This document shows positions 7,077 through 9,310 of a stretch of DNA of 9,310 bases, one piece after another. The notes beneath the pieces were generated by a model. The model was given only the letters and a program-made list of their open reading frames with translations, did no database searches and had not been told where the DNA came from. The position numbers and the translations under genes were made by a program. The stretch's first letter is position 1. Each line of letters starts with the position of its first letter. The stretch spans positions 1-9,310 of the forward strand of contig JAJUIM010000055.1 of the NCBI GenBank assembly GCA_029267645.1, in the 5' to 3' direction. This DNA is from Microbacterium sp. (lineage in GTDB: Bacteria > Actinomycetota > Actinomycetes > Actinomycetales > Microbacteriaceae).

Positions 7077-7873
7077 TCGAGCCCGCCCCCTTCGCCGCCC
7101 GCGCCGCTGAGGTCGATGAAGCGCTGCTCGAGCGTCATCTCGCCGCGCACCTCGTCGACCGTGCCCTCCGCGAGCACCTGGCCCGTCACGAGCACGGAGA
7201 TGCGCGTGCACATCTGCTCGATGAGCTGCATGCTGTGTCCCGACAGGATCACGGTGCCGCCGCCCGCGACGTACGCGCGCAGCACGTCGAGCACGCGCTG
7301 CGACGAGACGGGGTCGACCGATTCGAAGGGCTCGTCGAGCACGAGCAGCCGCGGCGCGTGGATCATGGCGCACGCGAGCATGAGCTTCTTCGTCATGCCC
7401 GTCGAGTAGTCGGACACGGCGCGGCCGAGCGCGCTCGTCAGCTCGAACGTCTCGGCGAGCTCGCCCGCGCGCTCGCGCACAGCGTCGGCGGGCAGGCCCC
7501 GAAGGGATCCGACGTACTGCAGCAGCTGACGTCCCGAGAGCCGATCGAAGGTGCGCATGCGGTCGGGCAGCACGCCCATGAGGCGCTTGGCGGCTCGCGG
7601 ATCCTGGCGCGCGTCGACATCGAAGACGCGGATGTCGCCGCGGTCGGGGCGGATGAGGCCGGAGATCATCGAGAGGGTCGTCGTCTTGCCCGCGCCGTTG
7701 GGACCGACGAGTCCGTAGAACGCGCCGGCCGGCACGCTGAGGTCAATGCCCGCCACGGCCGGCTCGCCGCGGTAGGTCTTCACGACGCCGCGCAGCTCGA
7801 GCGCGAGCTCCTCACCCGGCGCCTCGGATTCTTCGCGCACAGCGACTTCCTTCTCCCCCGACGTGATCGTCAC
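7052..7873 (-). CDS. ABC transporter ATP-binding protein
   Basis: This 273-residue nucleotide-binding subunit of an ABC exporter acts on the cytoplasmic face of the membrane with the permease encoded next. It shows Walker A GPNGAGKT (57-64), signature YSTGMTKKL (156-164, the degenerate form usual in ABC-2 exporters), Walker B LLVLDEP (176-182), D-loop SVDP (185-188) and switch His213 in LSGHSM. The Q-loop region reads GVLPDRMRTFD, without a glutamine. An N-terminal extension of about 25 acidic residues precedes the domain, and a Gly-rich tail (GAGGEGGG, 257-264) ends it. The start is GTG, six bases after TAGGTT, predicting a leaderless mRNA. The 3' end overlaps the permease start by 25 bases, so the two are translationally linked. 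It is divergent from the nucleotidyltransferase gene. Confidence 0.94.
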   Translation of the reverse strand: MTITSGEKEVAVREESEAPGEELALELRGVVKTYRGEPAVAGIDLSVPAGAFYGLVGPNGAGKTTTLSMISGLIRPDRGDIRVFDVDARQDPRAAKRLMGVLPDRMRTFDRLSGRQLLQYVGSLRGLPADAVRERAGELAETFELTSALGRAVSDYSTGMTKKLMLACAMIHAPRLLVLDEPFESVDPVSSQRVLDVLRAYVAGGGTVILSGHSMQLIEQMCTRISVLVTGQVLAEGTVDEVRGEMTLEQRFIDLSGAGGEGGGLEWLHTSSV

Positions 7874-7879
7874 GCGACC

Positions 7880-7885
7880 AACCTA
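7880..7885 (-). promoter_or_regulatory. -10 element of the ABC exporter operon, leaderless type
   Basis: Read on the minus strand this is TAGGTT, then GGTCGC, then the GTG start. The same spacer and start codon follow the murI -10. There is no TTGACA-like -35; the position is occupied by a GC-only dyad at 7890-7904. Confidence 0.58.
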
Positions 7886-7889
7886 GCAA

Positions 7890-7904
7890 CCGCGCGCCGC
7901 GCGG
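7890..7904. repeat. GC-only 15-base dyad upstream of the ABC operon
   Basis: CCGCGCG (7890-7896), one central C, then CGCGCGG (7898-7904) form a perfect inverted repeat with seven-base arms. It lies immediately upstream of the ABC operon -10, where a regulator would block or assist polymerase. The low-complexity CG alternation makes chance occurrence more likely than for a mixed sequence of the same length. Confidence 0.4.
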
Positions 7905-7908
7905 CCCC

Positions 7909-7946
7909 GAGGAACACGTCGTGAACGGCGAGGTCACGAGTTCCTC
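7909..7946. repeat. Long imperfect dyad in the divergent control region
   Basis: GAGGAAC (7909-7915) pairs with GTTCCTC (7940-7946), and TCGTGA (7919-7924) pairs with TCACGA (7934-7939). That gives 13 complementary pairs interrupted by a three-base ACG on one side, around a nine-base centre. It lies upstream of the predicted transcription starts of both divergent genes, so it is more likely a protein-binding site on DNA than an RNA hairpin. The binder is unknown. Confidence 0.5.
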
Positions 7947-7963
7947 CGCATCCCCCGAAGATC

Positions 7964-7992
7964 CGGACATTCTCGGCATGCGTTGGTATCGT
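7964..7992 (+). promoter_or_regulatory. Promoter of the nucleotidyltransferase gene
   Basis: CGGACA (7964-7969, four of six matches to TTGACA) and TATCGT (7987-7992) are separated by 17 bases, the ideal sigma-70-type spacing. This is the best two-box promoter in the window. Initiation would be near 7999, leaving an untranslated leader of about 100 bases before the ATG at 8100. Confidence 0.55.
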
Positions 7993-7994
7993 GA

Positions 7995-8099
7995 CGGCAG
8001 ACACGGGATGAAATCCGGGTGAACTGCCGACCAGGACGTCGACATACGGCGCCGGGGTTTCACGGGCTCAGGCCTCCCCCAGATCAAGGAGCTTTCCGC
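7995..8099 (+). promoter_or_regulatory. Structured 5' leader of the nucleotidyltransferase mRNA
   Basis: CGGCAG (7995-8000) can pair with CTGCCG (8024-8029), and inside it ACAC/GGGT plus GGAT/ATCC (8006-8009 with 8013-8016) extend an imperfect hairpin with a GAA loop. Further on, CTCC (8074-8077) can pair with the GGAG of the ribosome site (8088-8091). The ribosome site AAGGAG is strong, eight bases before the ATG. I do not recognise a known riboswitch consensus. The leader may simply be an ordinary 5' UTR; regulation is inferred from length and pairing only. Confidence 0.35.
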
Positions 8100-8795
8100 A
8101 TGACCCTCCAGACCGTCATCCTCGCCGCCGGCATGGGCACGCGCCTCGGCCGCGCGCTGCCGAAGTCGCTCACGACGCTGTCCGACGGACGCACCATCAT
8201 GCAGCAGCAGCACGACAACATCCGCGCCGCGTTCGGTTCCGACGCGCGGATCACGACCGTCGTGGGCTACCGCGCCGAGACGATCATCGACGCCTTCCCC
8301 GCCGCCGACTACGTGCACAACGAGAACTATGACGTCACGAACACGTCGAAGAGCCTCCTGCGCGCGCTCACGGCGACGGGCCGCGGCGGCGTGCTGTGGA
8401 TGAACGGCGACGTCGTCTTCGACCCGCGCGTCCTCGGCCGCGCCGTCGAGCTCATCGAGCGCGAGCAGTCGTTCGTGACCGTCAACACCTCGAAGGTCAG
8501 CGACGAGGAGGTCAAGTACACGCTCGACGAGCACGGCTTCGTCAAGGAGCTGTCGAAGACCGTCGTCGGCGGCATCGGCGAGGCCGTGGGCATCAACTAC
8601 GTCTCGCGCCACGACAAGCGCGCGCTCGTCCAGCAGCTGCAGCGCGTCGACGACCAGGACTACTTCGAGCGCGGCCTCGAGCTCGCGATCGCCGAGAACG
8701 GCGTGCGGGTCGCCGCGATGGACATCAGCGACCTGTACGCGGTCGAGGTCGACTTCGCCGAGGATCTCGAGCGCGCGAACGCCGTCCTCTCCTGA
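8100..8795 (+). CDS. LicC-like / sugar-phosphate nucleotidyltransferase
   Basis: This 231-residue cytosolic enzyme of the NTP-transferase (GT-A-like) fold couples an NTP to a phosphorylated small molecule. The N-terminal LAAGMGTRLGRALPKSL (8-24) is the nucleotide-binding signature. NENYDVTNTSKSLL (74-87) resembles the LicC phosphocholine cytidylyltransferase segment. GDVVFD (103-108) carries the metal-binding Asp, GEAVGINYVS (160-169) follows, and EVDFAEDLERA (216-226) ends the site with acidic residues. Short length without a left-handed helix domain favours the LicC/phosphocholine-cytidylyltransferase group over GlmU or GlgC types, but substrate and base are not proven. ATG 8100 is chosen over an in-frame GTG at 8019 because AAGGAG lies eight bases upstream and the Rossmann start is canonical. 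It appears monocistronic: own promoter, own terminator, no licABD partner genes nearby. Confidence 0.83.
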   Translation: MTLQTVILAAGMGTRLGRALPKSLTTLSDGRTIMQQQHDNIRAAFGSDARITTVVGYRAETIIDAFPAADYVHNENYDVTNTSKSLLRALTATGRGGVLWMNGDVVFDPRVLGRAVELIEREQSFVTVNTSKVSDEEVKYTLDEHGFVKELSKTVVGGIGEAVGINYVSRHDKRALVQQLQRVDDQDYFERGLELAIAENGVRVAAMDISDLYAVEVDFAEDLERANAVLS

Positions 8796-8808
8796 CCCTT
8801 CCCCGGTG

Positions 8809-8846
8809 CCCCCGACATCCGTGCGAACGGATGTCGGGGGTTCTTC
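8809..8846 (+). terminator. Intrinsic terminator of the nucleotidyltransferase gene
   Basis: CCCCCGACATCCGT (8809-8822) pairs perfectly with ACGGATGTCGGGGG (8827-8840) as a 14-base-pair stem closed by a GCGA (GNRA-type) tetraloop, followed by TTCTTC. It begins 13 bases after the stop codon. The next gene's -10 box begins in the bases just after its tail. Confidence 0.92.
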
Positions 8847-8847
8847 G

Positions 8848-8853
8848 TATCCT
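8848..8853 (+). promoter_or_regulatory. -10 element of the 96-residue protein gene, leaderless type
   Basis: TATCCT is followed by GCGGGC and then ATG, a six-base gap that predicts initiation on the start codon. No -35 can be assigned because the upstream position is the right arm of the terminator stem. Confidence 0.5.
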
Positions 8854-8859
8854 GCGGGC

Positions 8860-9150
8860 ATGATCACGACGAACAGCAGGCCGCTGCCCTCCGCCCGCGC
8901 CACACCGTGGGCCGTGCACCCCGATCCACCGCACCCCGTCGTCGTCAACGCGTCCGACGAGCCGCTCGAGTACGCGCGGGCGATCATCCGCGCGGGCGAC
9001 GTCGTGACGACCGAGCGCTGGGGTCTCGTGCTGCCGGGCGACGAGAACGACCTCTGCCTGTGCGGCCTCGACACGGCCGACCTCTGCGTGACGATCAGCT
9101 GGCGCCGCGCGGGCGTCGACGAAGAGCTCCTCTGGCAGTTCGTGACCTAG
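8860..9150 (+). CDS. Hypothetical 96-residue protein
   Basis: I do not recognise this protein. It has no signal peptide and no membrane segment. The first 27 residues are Pro-rich (RPLPSARATPWAVHPDPPHP), and the rest looks like a compact domain with EYARAIIRAGDVVTTERWGLVLPG (37-60), LCLCGLDTADLC (66-77, three Cys) and a C-terminal SWRRAGVDEELLWQF (80-94). Four tryptophans in 96 residues and the mix of acidic and hydrophobic residues suggest a folded cytosolic protein. Third codon positions are GC-rich as in neighbouring genes, supporting real coding. ATG 8860 is preferred over an in-frame GTG at 8806, which lies inside the terminator hairpin, because TATCCT precedes it by six bases. It ends seven bases from the convergent regulator gene. 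Confidence 0.72.
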   Translation: MITTNSRPLPSARATPWAVHPDPPHPVVVNASDEPLEYARAIIRAGDVVTTERWGLVLPGDENDLCLCGLDTADLCVTISWRRAGVDEELLWQFVT

Positions 9151-9157
9151 TGCCGCG

Positions 9158-9310
9158 CTAGTACGCGGTGCGGGCGCGACGTCGCTCCGACGCCTCCGAA
9201 TAGCCGTAAGGATAGCGCCCGTTCTGCAGGTCCTCGGGGCGGAGCCCGACGACGAGCTCCGACACGTCGACCTCGAGGGCCGTCGCGATCTGCAGGAGCG
9301 TCGAGATCGT
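9158..9310 (-). CDS. XRE-family HTH regulator, C-terminal fragment (cut by window edge)
   Basis: Read on the minus strand from the window edge to a TAG at 9158-9160, this frame encodes 50 residues. It begins TISTLLQIATALEVDVSELV, matching the last helices of an XRE/Cro-type (HTH_3) DNA-binding domain, where STLLxIAxALxVxxSEL is characteristic. After that comes a short basic tail of about 28 residues (GLRPEDLQNGRYPYGYSE...ERRRARTAY). The recognition helix and start codon lie beyond the window. It is probably a small DNA-binding protein with its HTH near the C terminus. It is convergent with the 96-residue protein gene, with seven bases between stop codons and no hairpin between them. The target is unknown. 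Confidence 0.78.
   Translation of the reverse strand, partial: TISTLLQIATALEVDVSELVVGLRPEDLQNGRYPYGYSEASERRRARTAY

Noticed and set aside
5472..7409. Plus-strand open frame (645 codons) opposite the ABC genes
   Set aside because: Arg/Asp/Gly/His-rich shadow of the permease and ATPase genes, with no recognisable domain and no ribosome site.
7995..8060. FMN, cobalamin or c-di-AMP riboswitch in the nucleotidyltransferase leader
   Set aside because: Short stretches such as GGGATGAAATCCGG recall parts of these RNAs, but the ordered conserved blocks of each class are absent.
8019..8099. Upstream GTG start that would extend the nucleotidyltransferase by 27 residues
   Set aside because: The extension (MNCRPGRRHTAPGF...) is unlike the family, while ATG 8100 has a strong AAGGAG site and gives the canonical N terminus.
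8806..8859. Upstream GTG start for the 96-residue protein
   Set aside because: It falls inside the terminator hairpin; the -10 box at 8848-8853 fits the ATG at 8860.
8860..9310. Toxin-antitoxin pair formed by the 96-residue protein and the XRE regulator
   Set aside because: The genes are convergent, not co-transcribed, and no toxin motif is visible; kept only as a remark.

Overview
The window comes from a GC-rich (roughly 70% GC, GC-rich third codon positions) actinobacterium. The small Cys-rich DUF3039-type protein, the murI-rph-rdgB order, and TANNNT boxes placed 6-7 bases before start codons all point to Actinobacteria, most likely the family Microbacteriaceae. The family assignment is an inference from style and gene content; no marker gene here fixes the genus. 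The content is mainly chromosomal housekeeping. I saw no mobile element, CRISPR array or prophage, and no convincing new multi-gene system.

Layout. (1) 56-137 is a tRNA-Leu (anticodon TAG) on the plus strand. (2) 164-3781, minus strand, is a tight run read right to left: glutamate racemase (murI), RNase PH (rph), dITP/XTP pyrophosphatase (rdgB) and a sugar-porter-type MFS transporter. The first two junctions are 4-base ATGA overlaps and the third is a 26-base gap, so this is probably one operon ending opposite the tRNA. (3) 3840-5156, plus strand, is nicotinate phosphoribosyltransferase (pncB), divergent from murI across 58 bases. (4) A strong hairpin at 5176-5209 separates pncB from a convergent small gene, DUF3039 (5218-5484, minus). 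(5) 5529-7873, minus strand, is a two-gene ABC exporter: the ATPase, then a many-helix permease whose GTG start lies inside the ATPase gene. (6) 7874-8099 is a 226-base divergent control region with two DNA dyads, a sigma-70-like promoter and a roughly 100-base leader that could fold. (7) 8100-8795, plus strand, is a LicC/sugar-nucleotidyltransferase-like enzyme followed by a textbook terminator. (8) 8860-9150, plus strand, is an unrecognised 96-residue protein. (9) 9158-9310, minus strand, is the C-terminal end of an XRE-type helix-turn-helix regulator cut by the window edge.

How the parts relate. MurI feeds D-glutamate to peptidoglycan synthesis, RNase PH trims tRNA 3' ends, RdgB cleans the nucleotide pool, and PncB salvages nicotinate to NAD. 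They share housekeeping status rather than a pathway. The ABC pair forms an exporter of unknown substrate. The nucleotidyltransferase appears monocistronic and has no kinase or transferase partner beside it.

The most interesting signals are regulatory. Five genes (murI, pncB, DUF3039, ABC ATPase and the 96-residue protein) have a TANNNT box 6-7 bases before the start codon, which predicts leaderless mRNAs. Two of these share an almost identical 15-base promoter/start module. The hexamer GGATCC occurs 14 times in the first 7.6 kb, well above a simple composition expectation of about 3.
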